DNA of 64,000 nt from Clostridium sp. CF012 (GTDB lineage: Bacteria; Bacillota; Clostridia; Clostridiales; Clostridiaceae). A program made the position numbers and the translations under genes. Under the pieces are notes generated by a model. The model did no database searches. It was not told the DNA's origin and saw only the letters and a list, made by a program, of their open reading frames with translations. This document shows positions 28,394-37,640 of the stretch, one piece after another. Location: the NCBI RefSeq assembly GCF_018861755.1, contig NZ_JAHLEF010000004.1, positions 124,001 to 188,000 of the forward strand, given 5' to 3'. Position 1 is the first letter of the stretch, and every line of letters starts with the position of its first letter.

Positions 28394-28573
28394 TGTTAAT
28401 TTTATGTTAACAAAATGCATCTTTATAGATTATTCTACACATAATTGATTTTTCTCTGTTTTATGAAGGCTCACATTATAAGACACTAATATATTTTAAT
28501 TACGTAACATTTTAAATACTAACCTCCTTAGTATCTCCTCTAATTATATATATATTCAGATTTTTAAACAAAG

Positions 28574-28594
28574 CCCCCATACAAAATATGGGGG
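28574..28594 (-). terminator. Terminator of yabG
   Basis: CCCCCATA-CAAAA-TATGGGGG, a GC-rich 8-bp stem about 55 bases past the yabG stop. The remaining bases of the 28297-28650 gap hold the veg promoters and otherwise nothing I recognise. Confidence 0.75.
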
Positions 28595-28650
28595 ATCCTT
28601 TTGATACTTCAAATAAAATAATAGCCATGTATTTTTTCAGGCTGCCTTGG

Positions 28651-29565
28651 CTATATATACTGAGACTTAGGAAACCCCTCTCTATACTTGCCTCTAGTTT
28701 GTAATCCGCCTATACCCTTGAGTCCCGTTATAGTGTTCTGTATAACATCTTCTATGGCTACAACATTTTCTATATTCGTATAGGCTATCTTCTCAGCTAC
28801 TAGAACTGGATCCAAACAATGTATTAAGACACGATTTGGAGATGAAGCAAAATTAGCACCAGCATCTAGAATTGCCTCATAACAAGATTGACATGCTCCT
28901 GCGAATATTACTAAATCATCATAGTTACTATTATAAGATCTAAGGGCCATAACAGACTCCACAAAGTACTTAGAATTTCTGTAACTATTTAAATTTATAT
29001 AATCAGTTACTCCTTTTATCATACCATCATGACCAGTAATTACTACTATATCAGGTTTAACTTCTTTAACTAAATTTACTATTTCACTTGGTTGATTTTT
29101 TTCTGATATTACCCGTCCTACAGCCTCTAAAGATAGCTGTTTGTAAATTTTTAGGCAAACCTCTAGATATTCTGCATCTCCATCAACATGTAGTATTTTT
29201 CCTGGTCTTCCAAAAATCATTTCTTTATTTTTGTATTCTTTATATTCTTTATATTTCTCTTGTTTTAACTGTTGGTCTTTGATTTTACCATTAATATCTA
29301 TGGTGGATCCTCTAGTTCCTTTAATCCTACTCATTAGCACTTTTTTAATGGCTGTGTTTACTTTTTTATTAAAAATTTTGTCTATTTCACCAATTTTGTT
29401 TTCTGATACTAATTGTAAATCCTCACTTAGTGAATCTGCTTCAATTCTTAAATTTATTCCCTTAAGTAAATACACCGACCTATTATCTACAGACATAATG
29501 TCTATTATTTTAAATGTTATGTCACCGCCGTAAGATTTTCTTACTACAATGTCTCCTATTTTCAC
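28651..29565 (-). CDS. yabG: Sporulation-specific protease YabG
   Basis: Mother-cell cysteine-type protease that processes spore coat proteins; in Clostridioides difficile it processes germination pseudoproteases. Length 304 residues matches the family. It begins with a small beta domain (KIGDIVVRKSYGGDITFKI), then the catalytic domain with HVDGDAEYLEVC (near 124), VVITGHDGMIKG (near 177) and FAGACQSCYEAIL (near 225), which contain likely His and Cys catalytic residues. It is followed by veg in the same direction. Confidence 0.93.
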   Translation of the reverse strand: MKIGDIVVRKSYGGDITFKIIDIMSVDNRSVYLLKGINLRIEADSLSEDLQLVSENKIGEIDKIFNKKVNTAIKKVLMSRIKGTRGSTIDINGKIKDQQLKQEKYKEYKEYKNKEMIFGRPGKILHVDGDAEYLEVCLKIYKQLSLEAVGRVISEKNQPSEIVNLVKEVKPDIVVITGHDGMIKGVTDYINLNSYRNSKYFVESVMALRSYNSNYDDLVIFAGACQSCYEAILDAGANFASSPNRVLIHCLDPVLVAEKIAYTNIENVVAIEDVIQNTITGLKGIGGLQTRGKYREGFPKSQYI

Positions 29566-29630
29566 AATATCATCTCCATATTAAAGCTTGTAATATATAT
29601 TATGAAAATATAGTTAATAGGTGAAAGTAA

Positions 29631-29665
29631 AAAAGTTATGTAAACATTAAATCTACATAACTTTT
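29631..29665. terminator. Terminator of the first cotS gene
   Basis: AAAAGTTATGTA and TACATAACTTTT form a 12-bp stem with an 11-base loop. Confidence 0.8.
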
Positions 29666-29702
29666 ATATATAGCATGCATGCTTTTTATAGAATAATCTA
29701 TT

Positions 29703-30707
29703 CTACCTCTGATTGAATACTTTCTTATATTCTTCAATAAACGCCATACTCTTTTCTTTTTCAGAAATTAGCTCCTCCATCTTCTTGTTAAATGTATTTT
29801 GAATCCAAGTAACTTCATTATAATAATATCTATTACAAAGCCTCCAATAGCGTTGTGGAAATACTAAAAATGCATATATAAGTCGATACTCTTCTTCTAA
29901 CAGAGGATTTACACTACTATATGCCTCGAGTATTATTTCAGCATATTTTATGTCCCAATCCTGCTTTTTAAGCACTTTAATTAAAAAATTAGATAAATCA
30001 AATGCTTTCACTTCTCTTTTGCAGTAATCAAAGTCAATTATGTTAACATCATTATTTTTATCAATAATAATATTATGATGTGTATAATCATGGTGGCAAA
30101 ACCCTTTTTCTTCTTCTGTTTGCCTACATATATCAAAGTACAATGAGTCATCTAATATAGCCATAGCTCTTTTGCCCAATTCCTTTTGAGCGTCCACACT
30201 CTTAATGTAATTAATATCAAAGTCAGTTTTAAAATTCTTCTTTTTTCTAATCATGTCTTTCATTTTATCAAAAGACTTTATTCTTTTTTCCATTAAATGA
30301 GGCCATCTTCCAAGGTCTGTTTTTAACTTGCTATTTTCTGGTGGTTCATATCCCTTAGATGCAATATGCATATATGCTAATTTTTTTGCAGCTTCCACCA
30401 ACTCCTCCTCATTGTGAAAATCACATTCTCTGCCATCTATCCAGGATGATAGTGTGTAAATATCTTCATTAACTAAGGCATAAGGATTTCCTTCAGTATT
30501 CAAAAAATATCTGTCTATCTTGTCAAATCCATTATTTGCAAGATGTTCTTTGGCTCCGTATACAAACAAAAGTTTTTGTGTTCCATAATTAATTTTCTTT
30601 AAACATTTAGCTCCATCATCTGTCTTTAGAAGATAAACTCCCTTGTTGGGACGTATACTTTCTATTTTAATACCATATTGTCTTTCAATTTCAAATTCCC
30701 TCATCAT
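29703..30707 (-). CDS. CotS-family spore coat kinase, copy 1
   Basis: Protein-kinase-like fold protein of about 334 residues, a family of spore coat proteins in the aminoglycoside phosphotransferase superfamily. Kinase signature: GFCHHDYTHHNIII (HHDxxxxN catalytic loop near residue 216) and VNIIDFDYC (DFD magnesium motif near 234). The start was set at the ATG of MMREFEIER, nine bases after AAGGGGGGG; an earlier ATG abuts that site. It is divergent from a GT4 gene, with a 132-base gap. Whether it phosphorylates sugars or proteins on the spore is not known. Confidence 0.86.
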   Translation of the reverse strand: MMREFEIERQYGIKIESIRPNKGVYLLKTDDGAKCLKKINYGTQKLLFVYGAKEHLANNGFDKIDRYFLNTEGNPYALVNEDIYTLSSWIDGRECDFHNEEELVEAAKKLAYMHIASKGYEPPENSKLKTDLGRWPHLMEKRIKSFDKMKDMIRKKKNFKTDFDINYIKSVDAQKELGKRAMAILDDSLYFDICRQTEEEKGFCHHDYTHHNIIIDKNNDVNIIDFDYCKREVKAFDLSNFLIKVLKKQDWDIKYAEIILEAYSSVNPLLEEEYRLIYAFLVFPQRYWRLCNRYYYNEVTWIQNTFNKKMEELISEKEKSMAFIEEYKKVFNQR

Positions 30708-30848
30708 GTTACTCATCCCCCCCCTTATAATTTATATTACTAATATTTTTTTTTAGAATATATTCTTATATGTTTTAATAACATTTATGCTTTCTTTTAA
30801 TATAATAAAGTATATCCATATATTAATCAGTATTTAAGGAGTCTTAAA

Positions 30849-31976
30849 ATGAAAATTGGAATTGATGCAAGAGCTGCAAAATGGTATAGGGGAACTGGTA
30901 TAGGAACTTATTGTTACCAACTAATTCACTCTTTAAATAAAATAGACAATTATAATGATTATTCACTTTTTGTACCGAATGATTGTCGGCTCGCCATACC
31001 TTTCGGAGAAAATTTTCACATAAAAACCATTAAACAAGAAAATCAAAGTAATTTTTGGAATGAGGTGAATATTCCTAACCCATTTATAGACAAGTCTATG
31101 GACATATACCATGTTCCTCAAAATGGTATTGGATTACCTGAAAACAAAGACTGTCCCTTCGTTATTACACTGCATGATGTTATCCCCTATAAAATGCCAG
31201 AAACAGTTGGCGAACAATATTTAAAAATTTTCAATGAAAAATTACCCAGTATTGTTTCTCTATGTGATGGAATAATTACTGTATCTGAATATTCAAAACA
31301 AGATATTGCTGAAGCTTTTAATTTTCCAAGAGAAAAAATATATGTTACTTATTTAGCTAGTGAGGATATCTATAAACCTTATAACAAGACTCTTAGCAAA
31401 TTAATTATTGAAAAAAACTACTCTATATCAGGAGACTATATTCTATATATCGGAGGCTTTAGTCCTAGAAAAAATATTATCGGGCTACTAGAATCCTTTA
31501 GTATACTTTTACCAAAGTTAAAAAAAGATATGAAACTCGTCATTGCAGGTAGCAAAGGTAAATCCTATGATATGTATAAAAAAAGAGTACAAGAGCTTCA
31601 CATTGAAGATAAAGTTATTTTCCCAGGATTTATATCTATGGACCATATCCCCTTCATGTATAATGCTTGTGAGCTATTCGTATATCCTTCTTTTTATGAA
31701 GGTTTTGGATTACCCCCAATTGAAGCAATGGCTTGTGGAGTGCCTGTAATCGCATCCAACGTTACCTCCATTCCTGAAATACTTAAAGATTCAACATTAC
31801 TTGTAAATCCATATGATACTGTTGATTTAAGTGAAAAAATGTATAATGCTCTCCTTGATAATGACTTAAGACAATCCCTTATATCTAAAGGGTTAAAAAG
31901 ATCCTCTACTCTAACTTGGGAACATACGGCTACTGAAACTCTAAAAGCTTATAGAAATATATCATTGAATAAATAG
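30849..31976 (+). CDS. GT4 glycosyltransferase of the spore-surface cluster, copy 1
   Basis: Retaining GT-B glycosyltransferase of 375 residues, probably cytoplasmic in the mother cell. The N-terminal IGIDARAAKWYRGTGIGTYC and the C-terminal donor-binding segment [16 protein letters not shown] (near residue 280) are hallmarks of family 4. FIGGFSPRKN-type sequence (YIGGFSPRKNI near 202) is also present. Its neighbours are CotS kinases on both sides, suggesting a role in a coat or exosporium glycan; sugar and acceptor are unknown. It is about 45% similar by eye to the second GT4 gene of the cluster, suggesting an old duplication. Confidence 0.88.
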   Translation: MKIGIDARAAKWYRGTGIGTYCYQLIHSLNKIDNYNDYSLFVPNDCRLAIPFGENFHIKTIKQENQSNFWNEVNIPNPFIDKSMDIYHVPQNGIGLPENKDCPFVITLHDVIPYKMPETVGEQYLKIFNEKLPSIVSLCDGIITVSEYSKQDIAEAFNFPREKIYVTYLASEDIYKPYNKTLSKLIIEKNYSISGDYILYIGGFSPRKNIIGLLESFSILLPKLKKDMKLVIAGSKGKSYDMYKKRVQELHIEDKVIFPGFISMDHIPFMYNACELFVYPSFYEGFGLPPIEAMACGVPVIASNVTSIPEILKDSTLLVNPYDTVDLSEKMYNALLDNDLRQSLISKGLKRSSTLTWEHTATETLKAYRNISLNK

Positions 31977-31986
31977 CACCGCCTTG

Positions 31987-32032
31987 CATCTTCATAAAAT
32001 AACTAGTATACGCTAGTTATTTTATGAAGATG
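31987..32032. repeat. Perfect 20-bp hairpin downstream of GT4 copy 1
   Basis: CATCTTCATAAAATAACTAG and CTAGTTATTTTATGAAGATG are perfect complements with a 6-base loop and no T-run. It could be a terminator of unusual form or a small palindromic element. Confidence 0.6.
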
Positions 32033-32055
32033 ATTAATTTAAGCCAGCAAGATTA

Positions 32056-32091
32056 AATCCCCATATAGTGATTTATCACTATATGGGGATT
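32056..32091. terminator. Hairpin terminator of cotS copy 2
   Basis: AATCCCCATATAGTGA and TCACTATATGGGGATT are perfect complements around a 4-base loop, just beyond the cotS stop at 32097. Confidence 0.75.
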
Positions 32092-32096
32092 CTCAC

Positions 32097-33152
32097 CTAA
32101 CAATTATAATAATCCTTAAAGGCTTTTAAAAACACTTCTCTATCCGCTCTATATTCCACTTTGTTTTTTAATCTGCTTAAGAACACTTCTTCACTCCACT
32201 GCTTTTTCCTTGTGTAATAATCTCTAGCTATACCGTAAAAATCCTCTGGAAAGCTAAGCATACCGTACAATACTTTTAGTTCCTCATTGTCTAATGGATT
32301 TATTTGTGTATATTCATTTATTATTGTATGACATTTTTCTATATCGTAGGCGAAATTTTTAATGGCCTTATTTATAAAATTACAAATATCATGTACCTTT
32401 AAATCTACCACCGCATAATCGAAGTCTAAGAAATATACTTGTTCCATATTAATTAATATATTATGGTGAGCTAAGTCATGATGACAAAATACAATTTTTT
32501 CTTTTTGGTTACATAAATTGTAATACTCCGATGCTTCCAGAATTTTTATACTTTGTATTATATTGTCCTCATAATACTTTTCGTGTTCTAGGAATATATA
32601 ATCAAACTCATTTTTATTTTCATATAGAGTTGCTATATTTTTAAAAAACATAAGTTCCTTTAATTTTTTATTAAAAATTTGTATTATCTTACCACATAAA
32701 TACCGCTTTTGATTTTGTACTAATAGAAGTTTAAAGGCTTCTTCATTTATAAGCCCCTCCGACGCCTTATGAAGCTCTGCTAGCGCTCTGGATGTTAACA
32801 TAACATCTACTGGATTGCTATACTCACACTCTCTGCCCTCCACTAAACTCATGATACAATATATATCATCTTTCCAAGGAACATATATGTGTTTATCTTT
32901 TGTCTTTTCAAATTCAATTATTTTATTAAAATTATTGTTTTTAATATACTCAAGACCATAATTAATAAATTCAAGTCGTGAAGTGCTATAGTTCACTTTT
33001 TTTAAGACCTTTTCCCCTTTATCTGTATTAAGTATAAATACTTTCCTTACTGGAATAACATCGCTCACCAATAAATCAAATTCGCTAAATAAATTTACAT
33101 CTAAATCATATTTACTTAAATAAGTCTTATCTTTATATCTAACGTCTAACAT
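32097..33152 (-). CDS. CotS-family spore coat kinase, copy 2
   Basis: About 351 residues. The catalytic loop is VFCHHDLAHHNILI (near residue 220) and the magnesium motif YFLDFDYAVVD (near 238). An N-lobe Lys is kept in GEKVLKKVNYS. The start is the ATG of MLDVRYKDK, five bases after AGAGGTG; the longer frame begins upstream of that site. It lies downstream of the pseudokinase and the charged small protein in the same direction, so the block from 35314 to 32097 is likely a single operon. Confidence 0.85.
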   Translation of the reverse strand: MLDVRYKDKTYLSKYDLDVNLFSEFDLLVSDVIPVRKVFILNTDKGEKVLKKVNYSTSRLEFINYGLEYIKNNNFNKIIEFEKTKDKHIYVPWKDDIYCIMSLVEGRECEYSNPVDVMLTSRALAELHKASEGLINEEAFKLLLVQNQKRYLCGKIIQIFNKKLKELMFFKNIATLYENKNEFDYIFLEHEKYYEDNIIQSIKILEASEYYNLCNQKEKIVFCHHDLAHHNILINMEQVYFLDFDYAVVDLKVHDICNFINKAIKNFAYDIEKCHTIINEYTQINPLDNEELKVLYGMLSFPEDFYGIARDYYTRKKQWSEEVFLSRLKNKVEYRADREVFLKAFKDYYNC

Positions 33153-33257
33153 GTTCTCACCTCTTTGAATCATATCTATCGCAGCTATTCATAACTTTGA
33201 AGCTACTTATCACATTTTATGCTGCAATATTGTATTTTTTATTATTGACTTTTTAAT

Positions 33258-34025
33258 TTAAAATAAAGAACCTCCATCTTGTGCTAATGCTTTTAAAAGT
33301 TTCTTAGAAAACCTGTCCTCATGATCCTTATTTTTACCTTCTCGGTACTTATTACAACATTTCATAAATTCGTAAGGATAAGATACTAGAGCTATTAGGA
33401 ATTCCAAGCTGCTCGCCTCTAGTCCTTCAATATAACAAAATTCGCCAGCAAGTCTTTTGAAATCAAGTTCCAATCCTTTTCTTTTTAATTTACTAAGCAA
33501 AATAAAACAATCCATTTCCACCATGTTATAACTACAGTCTTCAAAACTAACTACTTCAATAAAAAAATTATTTTTTCGGAGGTTTTGAAAATCTGTATTT
33601 CCGAGGCATATTTCTGTTTTTTTCATACTTCTTGTTATAATCCCTATATAATCAGTTTGATATACCGCTCTTATACATGCTTCCCCTCTTTTTATAACTC
33701 CTTCCCCATATTCCATAACTAATTCTTCAAAGGAATTCTTAGGCTCAGCTCTTTTAATGTTATTTATATCAGAAGTCAGCCTTTTAATATAAATTTTAAA
33801 GTCTTCTATGACTTTTCCAGTATTGTTATTTAACCTATTCCTTAGATATCCATTAAATCCCAAAGATTTTTCATGAAAATCATGAATAACATGGAACTGT
33901 TCTATTATTAATTCTTCAGTTATATCTATAACCACATTTTTACATTTAAAATCAGTTGTTTTTACATTTTTAATACCTTTAAACACCATATAGTCTGAAA
34001 AATCATTATAGATGCTTATCGCCAA
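33258..34025 (-). CDS. CotS-like pseudokinase
   Basis: About 255 residues from a TTG six bases after AGAGGTG. The C-terminal half follows the CotS plan (helices, a catalytic-loop region, then SYPYEFMKCCNKYREG matching the FPQxYWxxxxxYY end of CotS proteins). The catalytic motifs are lost: where CotS has CHHDxxHHN this protein has CLGNTDFQN (near residue 140), and DFD is replaced by SFEDC (near 160). The N-lobe is also shortened. It is flanked by functional CotS genes, suggesting a duplicated, catalytically dead scaffold or regulator. A decayed gene is the alternative, but the frame is open throughout. Confidence 0.6.
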   Translation of the reverse strand: MAISIYNDFSDYMVFKGIKNVKTTDFKCKNVVIDITEELIIEQFHVIHDFHEKSLGFNGYLRNRLNNNTGKVIEDFKIYIKRLTSDINNIKRAEPKNSFEELVMEYGEGVIKRGEACIRAVYQTDYIGIITRSMKKTEICLGNTDFQNLRKNNFFIEVVSFEDCSYNMVEMDCFILLSKLKRKGLELDFKRLAGEFCYIEGLEASSLEFLIALVSYPYEFMKCCNKYREGKNKDHEDRFSKKLLKALAQDGGSLF

Positions 34026-34074
34026 TGGCACCACCTCTAATTAGATCTATTAGTTGCTGTAAAATAACACCTTA

Positions 34075-34299
34075 CTATCTATTCTTTTTACAATTTTTGT
34101 CCATCTTCTTTAATATCTCTTTTTGCTCAAATTCTAACTCTTTTATTTTCTTTTGTCTTTTTTTTATTTTTTTTAATTTTTTAACTTCCTCTATCATCTT
34201 GTCAAGTTTCATATCATATTCTTCAACAGTAGAGTTTTGCGGCTGTATTATGTCAATTTCACTCTCATCCATGTACATATCATCTTTGTTTTTACCCAC
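34075..34299 (-). CDS. Small charged coiled-coil-like protein in the cotS cluster
   Basis: About 74 residues, rich in Lys, Glu and Asp, with no recognised domain. The second half (EEVKKLKKIKKRQKKIKELE) predicts a long charged helix or coiled coil. The start is GTG at 34297-34299, seven bases after GGGAGG, which overlaps the stop codon of the upstream cotS gene, so translation is coupled. The alternative ATG at 34314 overlaps the ribosome binding site itself. A structural partner of the CotS proteins is possible but unproven. Confidence 0.55.
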   Translation of the reverse strand: MGKNKDDMYMDESEIDIIQPQNSTVEEYDMKLDKMIEEVKKLKKIKKRQKKIKELEFEQKEILKKMDKNCKKNR

Positions 34300-34303
34300 A
34301 ATA

Positions 34304-35314
34304 CTACCTCCCATAATTTATTTTTCTTAATTTTTCTATAAAAATTTGCCTATCCATCCTATCCTCATTAATCTTTTCAAGTTTCTTTAAAAAAAATTCT
34401 TCTCCCCAGTCCTTTTTTTCCCAATAATACTGAATTCCTGTTTGCCAATATTCCTGAGGAAATTCCATAAATGCTGCCATTACCTCTATGTCACTTTTAT
34501 ATATGGAATTTGTAGCATCATACTCATCCATTATAAAAAGTGCATTATCTAGGCTCCATTTTCCATTTTTCATTCTTCTTATGAGCAGGCTACTTAAATC
34601 ATGTAAATGAGTGTCTAAGATACAATAATCAAAATCAATAATATTCACGCCTCCACTTTTTTCTATTAATACATTATGATGAGCATAATCATGGTGGCAT
34701 AATCCCCTATGTTTAATTTCTTCTTTCATTTTATTTATATATTCACTTTTGCATAAATTACATATTGATCTCCTGCTTCTCTTGAGTTCTTCCTCCATTA
34801 TTACTAAATAATTTTTATCAAATTCCGTAATGCATTGTTTTTCATTTATCCTTCTTTTGAAATCTAATATCTCATTTTCTCTGGTCTTAAACGTTTCTAT
34901 CCATTTTAACCATCCTATTCTAGGTTTCATCTCAGGCGTGACTTTAAAATTCAAACTTTTTTTATGAAGATCTGCAAGCTTTAAGGTGCATAATTTTATT
35001 TCTACAGGATTATCATAATTGCATTCCCTTGCATTTAGCCACAGTGTTAAATAAGCGTATTTTTTTTCAATACTAATATACTCTTTGTTATCATTAGTCG
35101 CAATAATTTCAGGTATCTTTTGAAAACCATTAACCTGCAAATGCTTTATTGCCCCAATAATAAATAAAAAATGCTTAAAGTCATAATTAATGATTTTCAA
35201 GCAATACATCTCATTTTCAGTTTCTATTCTATAAACATTTTTTATTTTCTCTATATCATTAATACAAAGAGAATAATTGTCCTTTACTAACTGCTTTAAT
35301 TCCTGGATTTCCAC
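34304..35314 (-). CDS. CotS-family spore coat kinase, copy 3
   Basis: 336 residues. The catalytic loop RGLCHHDYAHHNVLI (near residue 219) and GVNIIDFDYC (near 238) are intact. The final third includes FMEFPQEYWQTGIQYYWEK, typical of the family. It is the first gene of the cotS3, small protein, pseudokinase, cotS2 block. Upstream (35315-35521) is a divergent gap with the second GT4 gene, in which I see no convincing sporulation promoter. Confidence 0.87.
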   Translation of the reverse strand: MEIQELKQLVKDNYSLCINDIEKIKNVYRIETENEMYCLKIINYDFKHFLFIIGAIKHLQVNGFQKIPEIIATNDNKEYISIEKKYAYLTLWLNARECNYDNPVEIKLCTLKLADLHKKSLNFKVTPEMKPRIGWLKWIETFKTRENEILDFKRRINEKQCITEFDKNYLVIMEEELKRSRRSICNLCKSEYINKMKEEIKHRGLCHHDYAHHNVLIEKSGGVNIIDFDYCILDTHLHDLSSLLIRRMKNGKWSLDNALFIMDEYDATNSIYKSDIEVMAAFMEFPQEYWQTGIQYYWEKKDWGEEFFLKKLEKINEDRMDRQIFIEKLRKINYGR

Positions 35315-35521
35315 GCATGCCTCCGAAATATTGTTCTATTGTATTATATGAACACACCGAATAATTTGTGCACAATTATGTTTAGGCAAATAGCACACTT
35401 CTTAAGCTAAAATTATATATTAATATATATATTCTTTTAAATTAGATAATGTCATATGAACCCAGATGATGATTATATTATTAATACAGGATTTTTCCAA
35501 TAATATTAAGGAGTGAATCCC

Positions 35522-36652
35522 ATGAGGATTGCAATTGATGCTAGAGGTATCAATTTTTATAGTGGCACCGGTATAGGAACTTATACAGAAAATGTACTTA
35601 AAAATTTAATTAACATAGATTCTTTAAATAACTACAATGTTTATTGGTCAGGTAATAATTATGAGAGTATAAAAAAAGAAAACTGCAAAATAATAATGAC
35701 CTCTAAAAAACATCAAAGATTCTTTGAGGATCACTATTTCCCAGCCAACTTATCAAAGGAAAAAATAGACATATATCATATGCCACAAAACGGAATAGGA
35801 TACTCTGAGGAAATATCCTGCAAGAAAATAATTACTATACATGATTTAATCCCATACATTATGCCTGAAACTGTAGGAAAAGGATATTTGCTAAAATTTT
35901 TAAAAGAAATGCCCATAATTATAGGAAATGCTGATGGAATAATAACTGTGTCAGAATTTTCAAAGCGAGATATTCTTAAATTTTTCCCAATTGATGAAAA
36001 TAAGATTTTTGTAACTCCACTAGCTGCTGATAAAAAATATACCCCTTTAGATAAAGAGCTCTGTAAAAGCTTTCTAAAGGATGTGTATAATTTAACGGAC
36101 CCATTTATACTCTATCTAGGAGGGTTTAGTGAAAGAAAGAATGTGGCTTCTATATTAACTGCTTTCTCTAAAATATATAAGGATTTAAACAAAAATTATA
36201 ATTTAGTTATTGTGGGTGGCTATAAAGACTCCAGCCAAAGGCTTCTAAAACTTACAAATGAATTGAAGATAGACTCTAATGTTGTTTTTACTGGTTTTGT
36301 GCCTGAAGAACATTTACCCATTTTCTATAACTCTTGTGATGCTTTTGTATATCCTTCTCTTTACGAAGGCTTTGGACTACCTCCACTGGAGGCAATGAAT
36401 TGTGGCACTCCTGTAATAGCATCTAACCTTACCTCTATTCCAGAAGTCGTTGGAGATGGAGGAATTTTAATAAATCCCTACGATATTTCAGAAATTTCTT
36501 CAGCTATAGGCAACTTACTAAGTAACGATAAGTTAAGAGAAGAATTGAGTTATAAGGGATTAAAAAGAGCAAGTGAATTTTCTTGGCAAAATACTGCAAT
36601 TAACACCCTTAAAGCTTATGAGAGTGTATACTATTCTAACTCTCCCTCATAA
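35522..36652 (+). CDS. GT4 glycosyltransferase of the spore-surface cluster, copy 2
   Basis: 376 residues from the ATG of [10 protein letters not shown], eight bases after AAGGAG; the upstream GTG of the longer frame sits on the site itself. Family-4 hallmarks: [12 protein letters not shown] near the N-terminus, [11 protein letters not shown] near 202, and [15 protein letters not shown] near 280. It ends five bases before a large foldback element. Probably modifies the same spore-surface glycan as copy 1. Confidence 0.87.
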   Translation: MRIAIDARGINFYSGTGIGTYTENVLKNLINIDSLNNYNVYWSGNNYESIKKENCKIIMTSKKHQRFFEDHYFPANLSKEKIDIYHMPQNGIGYSEEISCKKIITIHDLIPYIMPETVGKGYLLKFLKEMPIIIGNADGIITVSEFSKRDILKFFPIDENKIFVTPLAADKKYTPLDKELCKSFLKDVYNLTDPFILYLGGFSERKNVASILTAFSKIYKDLNKNYNLVIVGGYKDSSQRLLKLTNELKIDSNVVFTGFVPEEHLPIFYNSCDAFVYPSLYEGFGLPPLEAMNCGTPVIASNLTSIPEVVGDGGILINPYDISEISSAIGNLLSNDKLREELSYKGLKRASEFSWQNTAINTLKAYESVYYSNSPS

Positions 36653-36657
36653 TTGAG

Positions 36658-36872
36658 AAGGTTCGGCATGTAACAGTGTGGCAGATAGTATATAATGAGT
36701 TTTACAGACTCTTAGTTTATGTAATGAAAAATCCCCGTAAGCAGGCCAGGAAGGCCTGCTAGCACTTCTGAGACAGGACGTCGAATAAGTGCGTTAGGGG
36801 ATTTTTCATGGAATAAACTTAGAGTCTGTTAACGAATTATCTACTATCAGAACATGTTACATGCCGAACCTT
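36658..36872. repeat. 215-bp branched foldback element
   Basis: Outer arms are inverted copies: AAGGTTCGGCATGTAACA at the left end matches TGTTACATGCCGAACCTT at the right end exactly, and complementarity continues imperfectly to GAGTCT/AGACTC. Inside, GAAAAATCCCC pairs with GGGGATTTTTC. The apex carries two side-by-side hairpins: AGCAGGCC-AGGAA-GGCCTGCT (36740-36760) and GCACTT...AAGTGC (36762-36792). No ORF. It lies exactly between the convergent GT4 and larB genes, so it may also terminate both. It resembles a MITE or a structured RNA. Confidence 0.8.
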
Positions 36873-36876
36873 TCTT

Positions 36877-37623
36877 TTATAACTTATTAATAATGCTTGC
36901 TAAATATCCGGCTCCAAAGCCGTTGTCAATATTAACAACACTAACTCCACTAGAACAGCTATTTAACATGGATAATAGTGCAGCCAGTCCATTAAAACTA
37001 GCTCCGTACCCTATGCTGGTTGGAACCGCTATAACTGGTTTATCTACCAAACCTCCAACCACACTAGTTAACGCGCCTTCCATACCTGCTACAGTAATAA
37101 CTACCCTAGCACGTCTTATGACATCAAGGTTTTCAAATAGTCTGTGAATACCAGCTACCCCTACATCATAAATTCTTTCCACCTTGTTTCCAAAGATTTC
37201 TGCTGTAACGGCCGCTTCTTCTGCTACTGGTATATCAGAAGTTCCTCCTGTTACTAATGCAATATAGGTACTTGAAATTTCTATATCCTTTTTTTTAATT
37301 ACAATGGTTCTTGCAAGCTCATTGTACTGTGCATCATTACATATTTCTTTTACCCCTTCATACATTAACTGCGTTGCCCTTGTGCCAAGAATATTTACAT
37401 CCTTAGTAAGCATCAAACTAACTATGCCTTTTATCTGATCTACAGTTTTTCCTTCGCAATATATAACCTCTGGGTAACCAACTCTAAGTTCTCTATGATT
37501 ATCTATTTTTGCATATCCTAAATCTGAATATGACAAGTCTTTTAATTTATCTATACCATCTTCAATAGATATATCCCCACTTTTTATGGACCTCAGAAAT
37601 TCCTTCGTTTGTTCTGAATTCAT
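36877..37623 (-). CDS. larB: Nickel-pincer cofactor biosynthesis protein LarB
   Basis: Carboxylates and hydrolyses nicotinic acid adenine dinucleotide at the start of the pathway to the nickel-pincer nucleotide. The 248 residues have a PurE-like carboxylase domain: VTGGTSDIPVAEEA (near residue 129) and VPTSIGYGASFNGLAALLSML (near 200, cited as the phosphate-binding region). The gene is the last of larC-larE-larB on the minus strand, with 17 bases after larE. No lactate racemase gene larA is in the window. Confidence 0.92.
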   Translation of the reverse strand: MNSEQTKEFLRSIKSGDISIEDGIDKLKDLSYSDLGYAKIDNHRELRVGYPEVIYCEGKTVDQIKGIVSLMLTKDVNILGTRATQLMYEGVKEICNDAQYNELARTIVIKKKDIEISSTYIALVTGGTSDIPVAEEAAVTAEIFGNKVERIYDVGVAGIHRLFENLDVIRRARVVITVAGMEGALTSVVGGLVDKPVIAVPTSIGYGASFNGLAALLSMLNSCSSGVSVVNIDNGFGAGYLASIINKL

Positions 37624-37640
37624 ATATTTCCCACCTTTTT

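Noticed and set aside
30827-30835. CATATATTA before the first GT4 gene as a sigma-K -10
   Set aside because: It matches the motif, but the start would fall inside the ribosome binding site, and there is no good -35 element.
36760-36780. CTGAGA in the branched foldback, resembling a TPP riboswitch motif
   Set aside because: No other thi-box elements are around it and no thiamine gene follows; it is part of the hairpin.
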